From Glaciecola siphonariae (GTDB taxonomy: Bacteria; Pseudomonadota; Gammaproteobacteria; Enterobacterales; Alteromonadaceae), in NCBI RefSeq assembly GCF_042652645.1, contig NZ_JBHSGU010000005.1:558001-622000 (forward strand): 64,000 bases of DNA. The letters are read 5' to 3'. The translations under genes were made by a program, and so were the position numbers. A model generated the notes under the pieces. It did not search any database and was not told the origin of the DNA. It was given only the letters and a program-made list of their open reading frames with translations. Below are positions 26,866 through 36,182 of the stretch, piece after piece (position 1 is the first letter of the stretch; each line of letters opens with the position of its first letter).

Positions 26866-28041
26866 CTACCCCAAGGGTACTCTTACATGCCCCTCCATAA
26901 GCACCCTTGCACTTCTGCTCATAGAAACCTTTTTTACCTGCCAAGTACCTTGATGATGTTCAGCGCTTGCGCCCACAGTAAGGGTGCCTGAGGGGTGACC
27001 AAAAGTCACTTCCTCTCGCGCAGCCCCCCCTGCTGTCAAGTTAACCAGTGTATTTTCGATAGCGGCGGCAGTCCCTATCGCAACCGCGGCTGTACCCATC
27101 ATGGCGTGGTGGAGTTTGCCCATCGATAGCGCCCTAACGAGAAGGTCTATGTCGCTCGCTGCAATCGATTTTCCGCTTGAGCTTACGTAAGTGGAGGGAG
27201 GGGCAACAAAAGCAATCTTTGGTGTATGCTGACGCGCAAGCGCCTCTTCTAGATTAGCAATCAGTCCCATTTTTAGCGCGCCATGAGCGCGAATAGTCTC
27301 AAATCTTTGCAGTGCATCAGCGTCATTGTTAATCGCGTCCTGCAATTCAGTGCCGGTGTATCCGATATCTGCCGCATTCAAAAAAATAGTGGGAATACCG
27401 GCGTTAATAAAGGTGGCTTTAAACGTGCCTATACCGGGCACCTCTAAGTCATCAACGACGTTGCCGGTGGGCAATACATCACCTTCATCTCCTGAAGGTT
27501 CAATAAAATCGATTTTGATTTCAGCGGCTGGAAACGTCACGCCATCTAATTCAAAATCGCCCGTCTCTTGCACAGCGCCCCCACTCATTGGCACATGTGC
27601 AATGAGGGTTTTTTGAATATTTTCTTGCCAAATTCTGACTTCACAAATGCCGTCTTGCACCAATCGGTTCGCATCAACAAGGCCATTTTCAATCGCAAAT
27701 GACCCCACCGCGGCACTCAAATTACCGCAGTTACCACTCCAGTCTATGTGCGGCTTATCAATCGCCACTTGACCGAACAGGTATGTAACATCATGGTCTG
27801 CCTTGTCGCTTTTGCTTAAAATAACGGTTTTGCTGGTACTTGAGGTTGCCCCGCCCATGCCGTCAGTGTGCTTGGCATATGGGTCTGGGCTACCTATTAC
27901 GCGCAGCAGCAATGCATCGCGAGCAGCGCCAGGCTGACGTGCAGACTTAGGCAAATCATCTAGTACAAAAAATACGCCCTTGCTGGTTCCACCTCGAATA
28001 TAGCTTGCTTTAATTTTTTGTTGGGGAGCGAATGTACTCAT
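26866..28041 (-). CDS. prpF: 2-methylaconitate cis-trans isomerase PrpF
   Basis: 391 residues. The N-terminal YIRGGTSKGVFF and the internal IDWSGNCGNLSAAVG are the family hallmarks of PrpF, a diaminopimelate-epimerase-fold enzyme. It isomerises the 2-methylaconitate made by AcnD so that aconitase can hydrate it to 2-methylisocitrate, replacing the PrpD step. It is the last gene of the run, 69 bp after acnD. Confidence 0.96.
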   Translation of the reverse strand: MSTFAPQQKIKASYIRGGTSKGVFFVLDDLPKSARQPGAARDALLLRVIGSPDPYAKHTDGMGGATSSTSKTVILSKSDKADHDVTYLFGQVAIDKPHIDWSGNCGNLSAAVGSFAIENGLVDANRLVQDGICEVRIWQENIQKTLIAHVPMSGGAVQETGDFELDGVTFPAAEIKIDFIEPSGDEGDVLPTGNVVDDLEVPGIGTFKATFINAGIPTIFLNAADIGYTGTELQDAINNDADALQRFETIRAHGALKMGLIANLEEALARQHTPKIAFVAPPSTYVSSSGKSIAASDIDLLVRALSMGKLHHAMMGTAAVAIGTAAAIENTLVNLTAGGAAREEVTFGHPSGTLTVGASAEHHQGTWQVKKVSMSRSARVLMEGHVRVPLG

Positions 28042-28110
28042 AAGTATCCTTATAATCCTTTAGCCACTAATCGTTTTGGTGATTGTGTTGATAATTATTT
28101 TAGTGACCAC

Positions 28111-30696
28111 TTAGCTAGCGGAGGCTAAAAAATCTTGAGCAAAGCGCTGCAATACGCCACCAGCGGCATAAATAGATAGCTCTTCGGCAGTGTCTAAGCG
28201 ACAGGTTACTCCCACCGTAAGTTGCTCACCGCTCGCTTTTGTGATCACTAAGCTCAAAGTAGTGCCGGGCTTACACTCTCCAAGCACGTCAAAGGTTTCA
28301 GTGCCGTCCAAACCTAGACTTGTTCTGTTAACGCCCGCTTTGAACTCTAGCGGCAGCACACCCATTCCGATTAAATTTTGGCGATGGATGCGCTCAAAAC
28401 CTTCGGCCACAATAATCTCAACGCCCGCTAGCCTAACGCCTTTTGCTGCCCAATCGCGTGAGCTTCCTTGGCCGTAGTCTGCACCAGCAATAATTATCAA
28501 CGGCTGTTTGCGCTGCATGTACGTTTCAATCGCTTCCCACATGCGCATGATCTTACCTTCTGGCTCAACCCGCGCATATGAGCCTTGCTTCACCTTACCG
28601 TTCTCAATCACCATTTCGTTAAGCAATTTGGGGTTGGCAAAGGTGGCTCGCTGCGCCGTCAAATGATCGCCTCGGTGCGTTGCATAGGAATTAAAATCTT
28701 CCTCAGGTAAGCCCATTTTGTGCAAGTATTCACCGGCGGCACTGTTCATTTGAATAGCATTAGACGGTGATAAATGGTCGGTAGTGATATTATCGCCTAA
28801 TATAGCCAGTGGACGCATGCCTCGCATACTGCGCTCGCCTGCAAGCGCTCCCTCCCAATAGGGTGGACGACGAATATAGGTCGACTTTTCACGCCAATCA
28901 TAAAGTGGGTTGAGGTTAGCCTCTTCCACTTTTAGGTCAAACATAGGTTCATAGACTTTACGAAACTGTTCTGGCTTAACCGACGATTTTACCACCGCAT
29001 TTATTTCTTCATCGCTAGGCCAGATATCTTTTAATAAAATCGGTTTACCCTCGGCATCAAAGCCAAGCGGGTCTTTTTCAATATCAAAGCGAATGCTACC
29101 GGCAATCGCGTAGGCCACCACCAGCGGAGGTGACGCTAAAAATGCTTGGTCGGCATGGGGATGAATACGGCCGTCAAAATTACGATTACCAGAAAGCACC
29201 GCAGTGGAGTAAAGCTTACGCTCCTTAATTTCTTGTTCAATTTTAGGGTCTAAGCGTCCACTCATGCCGTTACATGATGTACACGCAAATGCGACCACAT
29301 CAAATCCAAGGGTTTGTAACTCCGGTAATAAAGAGGCTTCTTCCAAATAGAGTTTCACGGCTTTAGAGCCTGGCGCTAAAGAGGTTTTCACCCATGGTTT
29401 GCGCGTTAAACCAAGTCGGTTTGCATTGCGGGCAATCAAACCGGCTGCAATCATATTGCGCGGGTTGCTGGTGTTGGTGCAGCTTGTGATAGCGGCTATG
29501 ATCACAGCGCCATCGGGCATGCGGTTAGGCTCAAGCACATATTTGCCAGCAATCCCTTTGCTTAATAAATCGCTAGTGGCCACCCGTGCGTGTGGGTTAG
29601 AGGGGCCGGCCATGTTTCGCACCACACTCGACAAATCAAAATGGAGCACTCTCTCATATTCGGCATCTACCATATCATCTGCCCACAAACCGGTGTGTTT
29701 AGCGTAGTTTTCTACCAATTTAACCTGTTCGTCTTCTCGACCGGTTAAGGTGAGATATTCGGTGGTTTGCTCGTCAATATAAAACATGGCTGCGGTGGCA
29801 CCATATTCAGGTGTCATATTTGAAATAGTCGCTCTATCGCCTAGGGTTAAGTGTTTGGTACCTGCACCAAAAAACTCTAGATAGGCCGATACCACCCGCT
29901 CTTTGCGCAAAAATTCGGTCAACGCCAGCACAATGTCGGTGGCGGTAATGCCCGGCTGGGGCTGACCGCTAAGCTCAACGCCTACTATGTCGGGCAGGCG
30001 AAGATAGGAGGCTCGCCCCAGCATCACGCTTTCGGCTTCTAATCCTCCCACGCCAAGCGCAATCACGCCTAAGGCATCTACCATGGGCGTGTGACTGTCG
30101 GTACCCACTAAGGTATCTGGAAAGGCAACGCCATCGCGCTTTTGTACAACCGGCGACATGCGCTCAAGGTTGATTTGGTGCAAAATACCGTTACCTTGCG
30201 GTATCACATCTACATTTTTAAACGCAGTTTTAGTCCAATTAATAAAATGGAAACGGTCTTCATTGCGCCGGTCTTCGATATCACGATTCTTTTGAAAAGC
30301 GTCTTGCTCATAGCCGGCATGTTCAACCGCTAGAGAATGGTCTACCACTAACTGCGTTGGCACCACGGGATTCACCTTGGCCGGGTCTCCGCCTTTCGCA
30401 GCAATCGCATCACGTAAGCCAGCGAGGTCAACTAAGGCGGTTTGCCCAAGAATGTCATGGCACACAACACGGGCCGGAAACCACGGAAAATCTGAATCTC
30501 TACGACGATAAATTATCTGCTCTAGCGCACCTTTTAGCTCGTTGGGCGGACATCGACGAACCAAATTCTCGGCAAGTACTTTGGATGTGTAGGGTAAGCC
30601 CTTGTAAGCATCTGGCTTGATCGCGTTTACCGCCGCTTCGGTGTCAAAATAGTCTAACTGGCTGTTTGGCAAAGGTTTACGATACTCGTAGTTCAT
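28111..30696 (-). CDS. acnD: Fe/S-dependent 2-methylisocitrate dehydratase AcnD
   Basis: 861 residues, an aconitase-A-family enzyme. The cluster cysteines lie in ITSCTNTSNP and CTSCNGMSG; DSHTPMVDALGV and GADYGQGSSRDWAAKG are further active-site segments. The length, start NYEYRKPLPNSQLDYFDTEAA, and context between prpC and prpF identify the AcnD branch rather than housekeeping AcnA. It dehydrates 2-methylcitrate in propionate catabolism and is used together with PrpF. Confidence 0.96.
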   Translation of the reverse strand: MNYEYRKPLPNSQLDYFDTEAAVNAIKPDAYKGLPYTSKVLAENLVRRCPPNELKGALEQIIYRRRDSDFPWFPARVVCHDILGQTALVDLAGLRDAIAAKGGDPAKVNPVVPTQLVVDHSLAVEHAGYEQDAFQKNRDIEDRRNEDRFHFINWTKTAFKNVDVIPQGNGILHQINLERMSPVVQKRDGVAFPDTLVGTDSHTPMVDALGVIALGVGGLEAESVMLGRASYLRLPDIVGVELSGQPQPGITATDIVLALTEFLRKERVVSAYLEFFGAGTKHLTLGDRATISNMTPEYGATAAMFYIDEQTTEYLTLTGREDEQVKLVENYAKHTGLWADDMVDAEYERVLHFDLSSVVRNMAGPSNPHARVATSDLLSKGIAGKYVLEPNRMPDGAVIIAAITSCTNTSNPRNMIAAGLIARNANRLGLTRKPWVKTSLAPGSKAVKLYLEEASLLPELQTLGFDVVAFACTSCNGMSGRLDPKIEQEIKERKLYSTAVLSGNRNFDGRIHPHADQAFLASPPLVVAYAIAGSIRFDIEKDPLGFDAEGKPILLKDIWPSDEEINAVVKSSVKPEQFRKVYEPMFDLKVEEANLNPLYDWREKSTYIRRPPYWEGALAGERSMRGMRPLAILGDNITTDHLSPSNAIQMNSAAGEYLHKMGLPEEDFNSYATHRGDHLTAQRATFANPKLLNEMVIENGKVKQGSYARVEPEGKIMRMWEAIETYMQRKQPLIIIAGADYGQGSSRDWAAKGVRLAGVEIIVAEGFERIHRQNLIGMGVLPLEFKAGVNRTSLGLDGTETFDVLGECKPGTTLSLVITKASGEQLTVGVTCRLDTAEELSIYAAGGVLQRFAQDFLASAS

Positions 30697-30774
30697 ACTT
30701 TCCTCGATTTGGTTGCAGGCATTGCGCGTGTTATCTGACTTTCATAGATGCTGGCATGGTGAATAAAACGAGCG

Positions 30775-31899
30775 CTAAGCGCGCTCATCCATTGCAGGTA
30801 CTTCACGGATATCTTCGCCGGTGTATTCGGCAGACGGTCGAATAATACGGTTATCTGCGCGCTGCTCCATTACGTGGGCTGCCCAGCCTGTAAGGCGAGA
30901 CATCACAAATATCGGCGTAAAGAGTTTGGTCGGAATCTGCATAAAGTTGTAAGCAGATGCATGGAAAAAATCAGCGTTACAAAACAGTTTTTTCTCTCGC
31001 CACATGACTTCTTCACAGCGCACCGAGACCGGATATAACACAGTGTCGCCCACTTCGTGAGAGAGCTTTTCAGACCAGTGCTTGATAATCGCGTTGCGCG
31101 GATCTGAATCAGAATAAATCGCGTGCCCGAAGCCCATGATTTTTTCTTTTCGCGCGAGCTTGCCCATCATTTCTTCTTCAGCGTGTTCAGGGGATGTAAA
31201 ACTTTCAATTAGCTCCATCGCCGCTTCGTTCGCGCCTCCATGCAGAGGGCCTCGCAAAGAGCCGATTGCGCCTGTGATGCACGAATGCATGTCGGATAAT
31301 GTTGATGCACAAACGCGCGCTGTGAAGGTCGAGGCATTGAACTCGTGCTCTGCATATAAAATTAGCGACACGTGCATTACCTTCTCAAACAATGCACTTG
31401 GCTTTTTACCGTGCAGAAGATGCAGAAAATGTGCGCCAATTGAGTCGTCGTCGGTTTCTACGTCTATACGGACGCCGTCGTGGCTGAAGCGATACCAATA
31501 GCAAATTATCGAAGGGAAACACGCCAACATGCGGTCGGTAACTTGGCTTTGCTGTTCAAAACTATGCTCCATTTCAAGATTACCCAACATAGAACAGCCT
31601 GTACGTAATACATCCATTGGGTGGGCATCGCTTGGAATGCGCTCCAGCACGTCTTTAAGAGCCTGCGGAAGACCACGCATAGACTTGAGGCTTGCTTTGT
31701 AATCGCGCAACTGCGTTTCGTTCGGCAAGTCACCTTCTAAAATAAGATGGGCCACCTCTTCAAACTCGCATTTGTCAGCTAAGTCTTTCACGTCGTATCC
31801 ACGATAGGTTAGGCCAGAGCCCGACACACCTACGGTTGAGAGCGCTGTTTTACCTGCTACCTGACCACGTAAACCTGCTCCGCTTAATACCTTTGCCAT
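30775..31899 (-). CDS. prpC: 2-methylcitrate synthase
   Basis: 374 residues, the short citrate-synthase type. Active-site segments are GPLHGGANEAAME and GFGHAIYSDSDPRN; the N-terminus AGLRGQVAGKTALSTVG is typical of PrpC. It condenses propionyl-CoA with oxaloacetate to 2-methylcitrate. A housekeeping citrate synthase would be longer, about 430 residues. It lies 39 bp after prpB. Confidence 0.96.
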   Translation of the reverse strand: MAKVLSGAGLRGQVAGKTALSTVGVSGSGLTYRGYDVKDLADKCEFEEVAHLILEGDLPNETQLRDYKASLKSMRGLPQALKDVLERIPSDAHPMDVLRTGCSMLGNLEMEHSFEQQSQVTDRMLACFPSIICYWYRFSHDGVRIDVETDDDSIGAHFLHLLHGKKPSALFEKVMHVSLILYAEHEFNASTFTARVCASTLSDMHSCITGAIGSLRGPLHGGANEAAMELIESFTSPEHAEEEMMGKLARKEKIMGFGHAIYSDSDPRNAIIKHWSEKLSHEVGDTVLYPVSVRCEEVMWREKKLFCNADFFHASAYNFMQIPTKLFTPIFVMSRLTGWAAHVMEQRADNRIIRPSAEYTGEDIREVPAMDERA

Positions 31900-31938
31900 T
31901 CTCTACTCCTGCTTAATAAGGGTTGTATGCTGTGTAAA

Positions 31939-32826
31939 CTATTTTTTGTCTGCGAATAAACTGTCGAGCTTTTGCTCGTATTCGTGATATCCCAAATAAT
32001 CATAAAGCTCCATGCGAGTCTGCATGGTGTCGAGCACCGCCTTTTGGTCACCTGTTTCCAAGATAGACTGGTACACGTTCTCGGCAGCCTTATTCATCGC
32101 GCGGAAAGCACTCAAGGGGTATAGCACCATTGCAGCACCCCACTGACCAAGCTGCGCCTTATTCCAAAGCTCGGTTTTTCCGAATTCGGTGATATTGGCC
32201 AAAATGGGGACGTCCAGTGCCTGTGCAAACGCCTCATAATGCGCTTGCGTCTGTATCGCCTCTGCAAAAATTCCGTCAGCGCCGGCTTCAACATACGCTC
32301 GAGCTCGCTCAATGGCTTTTTCCAGACCTTCTTGAGCAAAAGCGTCGGTGCGCGCCATGATAAAAAAGTCAGGGTCTGTGCGAGCGTCAACTGCCGATTT
32401 AATGCGGTCGACCATCTCTTGTGTGCTTACAATCTCTTTGTTTGGGCGATGCCCACAGCGCTTTTGCGCAACTTGGTCTTCCATGTGCACTGCCGCGGCT
32501 CCGGACTTTTCCATATCACGAATGGTTTTGGCAATATTAAATGCGCCGCCCCAACCCGTATCGATATCGACCAATAGGGGCAAACTGCTGGCAGCGGTAA
32601 TACGCTGCACGTCAGCGAGCACATCATTGAGCGATGTCATGCCCAAATCAGGTAATCCATAAGAGGCATTGGCAACCCCACCACCAGATAGATAAATCGC
32701 TTGATGCCCAATTTTTTCGGCCATAATGGCTGTATATGCGTTAATGGTTCCCACAATTTGTAATGGATGATTGTTTGCTAGCGCCTCTCTAAAGCGCTTG
32801 CCTGGGCTGTGGCTCTGCTTAGTCAT
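31939..32826 (-). CDS. prpB: 2-methylisocitrate lyase
   Basis: 295 residues of the isocitrate-lyase/PEP-mutase superfamily. The active-site loop QKRCGHRPNK with the catalytic cysteine, and YLSGGGVANASYGLPDLG near 44-61, fit PrpB. It cleaves 2-methylisocitrate to pyruvate and succinate. Its start overlaps the stop of the GntR gene by 8 bp, so regulator and enzymes form one transcript. Confidence 0.97.
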   Translation of the reverse strand: MTKQSHSPGKRFREALANNHPLQIVGTINAYTAIMAEKIGHQAIYLSGGGVANASYGLPDLGMTSLNDVLADVQRITAASSLPLLVDIDTGWGGAFNIAKTIRDMEKSGAAAVHMEDQVAQKRCGHRPNKEIVSTQEMVDRIKSAVDARTDPDFFIMARTDAFAQEGLEKAIERARAYVEAGADGIFAEAIQTQAHYEAFAQALDVPILANITEFGKTELWNKAQLGQWGAAMVLYPLSAFRAMNKAAENVYQSILETGDQKAVLDTMQTRMELYDYLGYHEYEQKLDSLFADKK

Positions 32827-33499
32827 TAAGGGTCCTTAATTTTGTTTCAATATTGTTTTTTGAATACAGGATATGCCGGCGCATCAATAGTTCTGCCAGT
32901 TCCCCATCTCGATTCGAAATAGCCTGCACTATGTTTTTATGTTCGGTAAATGCGGTAGTAACACGAGGCCCTGCCATGCCTAACTGCACGCGATACATGC
33001 GCACCAGATGATAAATATTATTACTTAACATGCTGATTAAGGGCTGGTTGTGACTACCTAGTAAAATGCGATAATGAAAATCTACGTCACCCGCTTCTTG
33101 GTAATACGATTCGCCGTCTTTTACCTCTTTAAAATGCTCTGACAACAAGGAATTGAGTTCACTTATTTCGTCGTCTGTCATATTTTGCGCCGCCAATCTT
33201 GCCGCCATGCCCTCAAGAGCCTCTCGTACCTGATATAGCTGCACGAGCCCTTGATGCGTCAATGTCACCACTTTCGCGCCCACATTTGGCGTGCGCTCTA
33301 CCAAACTAGCAGAGCTCAATCGATTAATTGCCTCACGCACAATGGCACGGCTGACGCCGTACATTGTCGACAATTCAGTTTCGCTTAGCTTAGCACCGGC
33401 TACCAACACACCTTCAACAATATCAGCCCTCATGGCAATAAAAGTCTTATCTGATGCAGTTATAGGCAATTCTGAAAAAGGCGACATTACGGCACTCAT
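32819..33499 (-). CDS. GntR/FCD-family regulator of the methylcitrate operon
   Basis: 226 residues. A winged HTH at ~20-85 (ETELSTMYGVSRAIVREAINRL) is followed by an FCD ligand domain with EAGDVDFHYRIL and later histidines for metal or ligand binding. As the first gene of the prp operon it is probably its repressor, in place of the sigma-54 PrpR of enterobacteria. A 12-bp palindrome overlaps its -10 box, and a second perfect copy lies within its own HTH codons. The short predicted leader and weak ribosome-binding site leave M1, M5 or a later start possible. Confidence 0.93.
   Translation of the reverse strand: MSAVMSPFSELPITASDKTFIAMRADIVEGVLVAGAKLSETELSTMYGVSRAIVREAINRLSSASLVERTPNVGAKVVTLTHQGLVQLYQVREALEGMAARLAAQNMTDDEISELNSLLSEHFKEVKDGESYYQEAGDVDFHYRILLGSHNQPLISMLSNNIYHLVRMYRVQLGMAGPRVTTAFTEHKNIVQAISNRDGELAELLMRRHILYSKNNIETKLRTLND
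33363..33374. promoter_or_regulatory. Second ATTGTCGACAAT palindrome, inside the GntR gene
   Basis: An exact copy of the promoter palindrome, in codons for ELSTM of the HTH. Its centre is 145 bp from the first site, so a looped or cooperative repressor complex is conceivable. Confidence 0.6.
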
Positions 33500-33507
33500 T
33501 AAGCAAG

Positions 33508-33519
33508 ATTGTCGACAAT
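33508..33519. promoter_or_regulatory. ATTGTCGACAAT operator candidate at the prp promoter
   Basis: A perfect 12-bp palindrome overlapping the predicted -10 box and transcription start of the prp operon. Its form (TTGTCGACAA core) is like FCD-type GntR operators. Binding here would block RNA polymerase. Confidence 0.75.
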
Positions 33520-33545
33520 ATAGTGAAATGTATCATCACATGCAA
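33517..33545 (-). promoter_or_regulatory. Sigma-70-type promoter of the prp operon
   Basis: On the minus strand TTGCAT (33540-33545), 17 bp, TATATT (33517-33522). The predicted start is near 33510, giving a leader of roughly 10 nt to the first ATG. Confidence 0.65.
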
Positions 33546-33708
33546 GTCAGCAAGCAGAATTTATGGCGGCAATTGCGTAAATACTTCTCTTCCTTAGGTG
33601 CCAAGTATTCTTGCAAACTGTACAGGCAAGTATTTGTAGATTTTAAGCGTTAATCGGTGTGTTGGGTTTTTAGATATGAAGACGCGAAGCTGCTAACCAA
33701 ATGCGCGG

Positions 33709-34044
33709 CTAATGCGAAGACGCCAGACGCTTTTTCCAATTTCCTTCATGATCGCGCAGGCAGGCTTGTTCTGAATCAAATACGATATGGTGCTTAGGGG
33801 CTTTTAATAATACACCCGCTTTGAGTAAATCGGCGTGAATACGCTTGGCAAAAACACTTAAATAGCCCTCAGACGCCGCATCGGTAGTAAAAACACAGCG
33901 GATTTGTAAGCTCGCTGGAAAATTAGAATAATCGGCGGTGTGGGTCAGCCATAAAAACTCCGGAGTCAGCCCTTTAAGATACTCACACGACAGTGTGAGC
34001 GCCTTAATAACATTGGCATCTAGTTTCTTAACTGTCTTTTTCAC
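33709..34044 (-). CDS. Hypothetical protein downstream of arfB
   Basis: 111 residues, soluble, starting MKKTVKKLDANVIKALT. I do not recognise a family. It has a possible alpha/beta region (SLQIRCVFTTDAAS) and ends in a basic stretch (NWKKRLASSH). It lies 20 bp after arfB on the same strand, so co-transcription and a link to translation or rescue can be guessed, not shown. Confidence 0.7.
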   Translation of the reverse strand: MKKTVKKLDANVIKALTLSCEYLKGLTPEFLWLTHTADYSNFPASLQIRCVFTTDAASEGYLSVFAKRIHADLLKAGVLLKAPKHHIVFDSEQACLRDHEGNWKKRLASSH

Positions 34045-34064
34045 CCTTGCGCTCCCTTAAACAC

Positions 34065-34481
34065 TTAAAAGTCTATCTTTCCTCGTAGTACCTTTTTTGT
34101 GCCGGTACGTTTTTTAGCATCTACACGCTTTTTCTTAGCGTTAAGGCTAGGTCGCGTTGCCTTTCGCGGTTTCGCTTCTGCCATTACCGACAGTATCAGT
34201 GCCTTTAAACGTTTTACTGCATCTTCTTTGTTAAGTTCTTGGGTGCGATGCGATTGCGCCTTTATGATGACAACGCCGTCTTTACTGATTCGGCTATCGT
34301 TGAGGTTTAACAGCCTAAATTTATATTTGTCAGCTAACGACGAGGCCTGAATGTCAAAACGCAAATGAATGGCAGTAGCAACTTTATTGACGTTCTGACC
34401 GCCGTTGCCCGCTGAACGTATCGCACTTAATTCATACTCAGCTTCAGGAATTTCTAGGTGTTTTGCGCTCGCATTATTCAC
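34065..34481 (-). CDS. arfB: Alternative ribosome-rescue factor ArfB (peptidyl-tRNA hydrolase)
   Basis: 138 residues (E. coli ArfB 140). The release-factor GGQ motif is at 27-29 in RSAGNGGQNVNKV; the C-terminal tail (~105-138) is rich in Lys and Arg, ending KKVLRGKIDF, and enters the empty mRNA channel of stalled ribosomes. There is no stop-codon recognition domain, which separates it from RF1/RF2. It starts 5 bp after the DUF2721 gene. Confidence 0.95.
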   Translation of the reverse strand: MNNASAKHLEIPEAEYELSAIRSAGNGGQNVNKVATAIHLRFDIQASSLADKYKFRLLNLNDSRISKDGVVIIKAQSHRTQELNKEDAVKRLKALILSVMAEAKPRKATRPSLNAKKKRVDAKKRTGTKKVLRGKIDF

Positions 34482-34486
34482 AGTGG

Positions 34487-34924
34487 CTAGGCTCTATTTG
34501 ATGGGTTTTGCGTGACCTTGAGCGACGCTGTAGCGATACTTACCTCAACAAAAAAGCAAATCATGCCACAAGATAATAAACCCACTGAGGTCACAAAACT
34601 CAAAACAATATAAGGGTTGAGCGCAACATTGTAATAACCCTCTAGCACCAGCAAGAAGATATTCAGGCAAACCACAACCGCCGCACCCGTCAGAAAATTA
34701 ATAGCCGCATTTGCCCACTTCATTCTGCGCGCCAATGCTTTAAGCTCAGCGTCGCGATTGCGCTGACAGCTCGAGGCCTCAGGCATATCGTACCAGCGAA
34801 CGCGGTCGACGATGCGAGCTAAACGCGCAGTTAACGAATTAAGTAAAGTCCCAATACCAACAATCAAAAAAACCGGTGTAAGGGCATGCTGAATTAAAAT
34901 TAGTGCGGTGTCTTGTGCTTGCAA
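34487..34924 (-). CDS. DUF2721 family membrane protein
   Basis: 145 residues with three hydrophobic segments (~10-30, ~72-95, ~103-130). The conserved start (ALTPVFLIVGIGTLLNSLTARLARIVDR) fits DUF2721, a family of small inner-membrane proteins without known role. It is the first gene of a three-gene run with arfB and a hypothetical protein. Confidence 0.85.
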   Translation of the reverse strand: MQAQDTALILIQHALTPVFLIVGIGTLLNSLTARLARIVDRVRWYDMPEASSCQRNRDAELKALARRMKWANAAINFLTGAAVVVCLNIFLLVLEGYYNVALNPYIVLSFVTSVGLLSCGMICFFVEVSIATASLKVTQNPSNRA

Positions 34925-35040
34925 ATTGCGCTCAACTTTGTGCGTGTACGTTCACGGCTTATCAGTATTTCACGCACTACAAAAATAGTACAGGGCTGCA
35001 TTCTTATAATGTTATGTAATGTGTTGTGCATAGCCTTTTG

Positions 35041-35301
35041 ATGCCATCAGAAATATATAAAAACCGCCCAGTAAACCTTTTACCTATTTTTAGCGACTCA
35101 GTGAATATTACCGGCTTACTAGAATTTAGTGAATTTCACCAAGCTTGCGTTTATTACACCATCTTTCACGATTACAAAGAATGGTACGCTATTGATTTTA
35201 CTAGATTTCATAGTTTGGCACAGGTGATGCTATCTACAATGCAACACCGTTTAAAATTTAAAATAAACGCTAACAAAATAACTGACGCACTGCGTAATTA
35301 A
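35041..35301 (+). CDS. Small hypothetical protein
   Basis: 86 residues from ATG 35041 (a GTG at 35026 would add five). No ribosome-binding site is obvious and no family is recognised. The residue mix (aromatic-rich middle HQACVYYTIFHDYKEWYAID) looks like real protein, and it ends 35 bp before the lipoprotein gene on the same strand. It could be spurious. Confidence 0.45.
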   Translation: MPSEIYKNRPVNLLPIFSDSVNITGLLEFSEFHQACVYYTIFHDYKEWYAIDFTRFHSLAQVMLSTMQHRLKFKINANKITDALRN

Positions 35302-35336
35302 TTTATCCAGCGCTGAGGTTAACTAAAGGACACATT

Positions 35337-36023
35337 ATGACTAAGCAAATCAAACTTCCTGTTTTCGCCTTTATGGCGCTCGTAAGCTCAAGCCTTCTTC
35401 TGGCAGGGTGCGTTATTCACGTTGGCGCCAGCGACGATAAAGGCGGGTATTCATACGCAAAAGAACGCAATTACTCCAGCACCAATAAAAGCGTAAAGGT
35501 GGCCCAAGGCGTGAGCGCAGGCAATGTTTCTTCGGTCAATGGTTCAGTCAAGGTTGAAGATAATGCTAGCGTTGAAGAGGTCAGCAATGTAAATGGCCGC
35601 ATTTCCATAGGCGAAAATGTCACCGCAGCCGACGTAAGTGTCGTAAACGGAAAAGTCAGTATTGGAAAAGGGTTTACCGGTCAGGGCAATATTGAAACGG
35701 TTAACGGCCAAATTAAAATCGATAGTGACTCATCGGTAACAGGCAACATTGAAACGGTTAACGGCGATATTGAGCTTGAGGGTGTTTCAATAGGTGGCAG
35801 TGTGTCGAGTACGAACGGCGACATCTCTCTCTTAGACGGTAGTGTAGTAAATGGTGACGTCATCTTTGAAGGACGCCCAAATAAGAATAAGTCTTGGAGA
35901 AACAAAGCGCCTACGCTTAAAGTCGACGCAGGCTCAACAATCAAAGGGAAAATAATAATATATAAAGACGTAGACTTTGATTTTGCAGACAGCGCGTTAA
36001 TGTCTAAGGTTGAAAGACGTTAA
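35337..36023 (+). CDS. VNG-repeat lipoprotein, beta-solenoid-like
   Basis: 228 residues with a lipoprotein signal (hydrophobic run, then LLAGCVIH). After a ~35-residue spacer there are six units of about 18-22 residues, each containing NG in a SSVNGSVKV / SNVNGRISI / SVVNGKVSI / ETVNGQIKI / ETVNGDIEL / SSTNGDISL pattern. Such repeats resemble the right-handed beta-helix of bactofilin or DUF4097-type proteins. It is likely an envelope-anchored structural or adhesin-like domain. CTAAAGGACAC gives a good ribosome-binding site. Confidence 0.8.
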   Translation: MTKQIKLPVFAFMALVSSSLLLAGCVIHVGASDDKGGYSYAKERNYSSTNKSVKVAQGVSAGNVSSVNGSVKVEDNASVEEVSNVNGRISIGENVTAADVSVVNGKVSIGKGFTGQGNIETVNGQIKIDSDSSVTGNIETVNGDIELEGVSIGGSVSSTNGDISLLDGSVVNGDVIFEGRPNKNKSWRNKAPTLKVDAGSTIKGKIIIYKDVDFDFADSALMSKVERR

Positions 36024-36182
36024 CAGAAGTTTATGCAAGTAGGGTTGAGTTAAACTGCATTTAATTTCTTAGTTCTTTATTAATTTATTCGAATTGCAAA
36101 AAGGTTAAACAGGCGTTCAAGGTTTTTTCGTTTCATACGATAAGCTATAGTAGTGACGATTTACACGTAAAAGAAATACGTG

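Noticed and set aside
33540..33660. AAATACTT/AAGTATT copies upstream of the prp promoter as activator sites
   Set aside because: Three short AT-rich matches are too degenerate to separate from background next to the much stronger 12-bp palindromes.
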